From assembly GCF_000718095.1 (NCBI RefSeq), contig NZ_JOEI01000015.1, forward strand, positions 85,039 through 149,038: a stretch of 64,000 nucleotides of DNA. The letters run 5' to 3'. A program made the translations under genes and the position numbers. Source of the DNA: Streptomyces scopuliridis RB72. GTDB lineage: Bacteria > Actinomycetota > Actinomycetes > Streptomycetales > Streptomycetaceae. Each line of letters starts with the position of its first letter. The stretch's first letter is position 1. The notes beneath the pieces were generated by a model. The model ran no database searches. It saw only the letters and a list, made by a program, of their open reading frames with translations, and had not been told where the DNA came from. Shown here piece after piece: positions 63,727 through 64,000 of the stretch.

Positions 63727-64000
63727 ATGTTCGAGGGTGGGCAGTCGATGCCGTCAGTCCAGCAGGTATCGATCGTGGGTGTGTTCGCGGACAGGCTGGC
63801 CGAGTCGCCGGGTGCGGTGGCCGTGGTGTGTGGTGATGTGTCGTTGACGTATGGGGAGTTGGACGCGCGGGCTGGGCGGTTGGCTCGGGTGTTGGTGGAG
63901 TGTGGTGTGGGTGTGGAGTCGCGGGTGGGGTTGTTGTTGGAGCGGTCGGTTGATGTGGTGGTGGCGATGTTGGCGGTGGTGAGGGCGGGGGGTGTGTATG
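63727..64000 (+). CDS. NRPS, adenylation-domain start, 3' end outside window
   Basis: Ninety-one codons visible, no stop at the window edge. MFEGGQSMPSVQQV leads directly into an adenylation domain: VFADRLAESPGAVAVVCGD, SLTYGELDARAGRLARVLV, VGLLLERSVDVVVAMLAV. No condensation domain precedes it, so this is probably an initiation module. Codon use changes sharply after about 63830 to GTG/TTG/GGT/GTT, unlike the neighbours, as often seen in NRPS modules shaped by recombination. It pairs with the MbtH-like protein at 56754. Confidence 0.9.
   Translation, partial: MFEGGQSMPSVQQVSIVGVFADRLAESPGAVAVVCGDVSLTYGELDARAGRLARVLVECGVGVESRVGLLLERSVDVVVAMLAVVRAGGVY

Overview
The window is a high-GC actinobacterial chromosome segment, almost certainly Streptomyces: GC-rich third codon positions, many GTG starts, a conservon signal-transduction cassette with a CYP157-type P450, an extra divergent EF-Tu of the tuf3 type, MbtH/NRPS genes and DUF4157/injection-system genes. 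No tRNA, rRNA, CRISPR array or intact transposase was found.

Left edge (1-5.1 kb): four genes that look like the border of a contractile-injection-system (eCIS) locus: a secreted VWA/HYR/DUF11 protein running off the window, a LuxR-type regulator, a COG1470-like single-pass membrane protein and a DUF4157 protein with a HELTH motif. A 17-bp x5 tandem array lies between the VWA and LuxR genes. From 5.2 to 6.4 kb is a gene-free block of a roughly 370-bp repeat in one inverted and two direct copies.

Catabolism (6.5-12.4 kb): a trans-4-hydroxy-L-proline operon with FAD subunit, [2Fe-2S] subunit, FAD/BFD subunit, pyrroline-4-hydroxy-2-carboxylate deaminase, 4-hydroxyproline epimerase and a GntR regulator. 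A perfect 14-bp palindrome sits just before the first start. The FAD/BFD gene has no stop codon and reads in frame into the deaminase, and three genes of the operon carry in-frame minisatellites.

Metabolic and housekeeping part (12.4-38.5 kb): a P450 remnant; a stand-alone adenylation-thiolation-reductase enzyme with a PPOX-family flavin/F420 protein; a LOG-family protein; a Tat-exported double GH43 enzyme; a trypsin/STAND/WD40 protein with an apparent internal deletion; UppP; methylmalonyl-CoA mutase (mutA, mutB) with its GTPase meaB; a 3-hydroxyisobutyryl-CoA hydrolase-like protein; tuf3; a patatin-like lipase; an MFS transporter; DedA/VTT membrane proteins; and a gamma-carbonic anhydrase.

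Signalling (38.6-46.6 kb): a P450 with a striking inverted repeat in its leader faces a complete conservon (cvnA, cvnB, cvnC, cvnD and a CYP157 lacking ExxR), followed by an XRE-cupin regulator, a YbaK-like deacylase and a CoA-binding protein.

Specialised metabolism (46.8-64 kb): first, a compact azol(in)e-peptide (TOMM/LAP) RiPP locus: a SagB-N-terminal-like protein without its flavin domain, a NarL/DesK-type two-component system, a fused E1-like/YcaO cyclodehydratase, a 58-residue precursor gene overlapping it, and a winged-helix regulator. Second, a locus with a cold-shock protein, CoA-acylating aldehyde dehydrogenase, alpha/beta hydrolase, MbtH-like protein, ABC exporter, two more regulators, a membrane protein and a serine hydrolase, ending in the 5' end of an NRPS that starts with an adenylation domain. 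The two loci carry paralogous winged-helix regulators. The RiPP locus is the best candidate for something undescribed, because its precursor has very few cyclisable residues and the dehydrogenase is incomplete.
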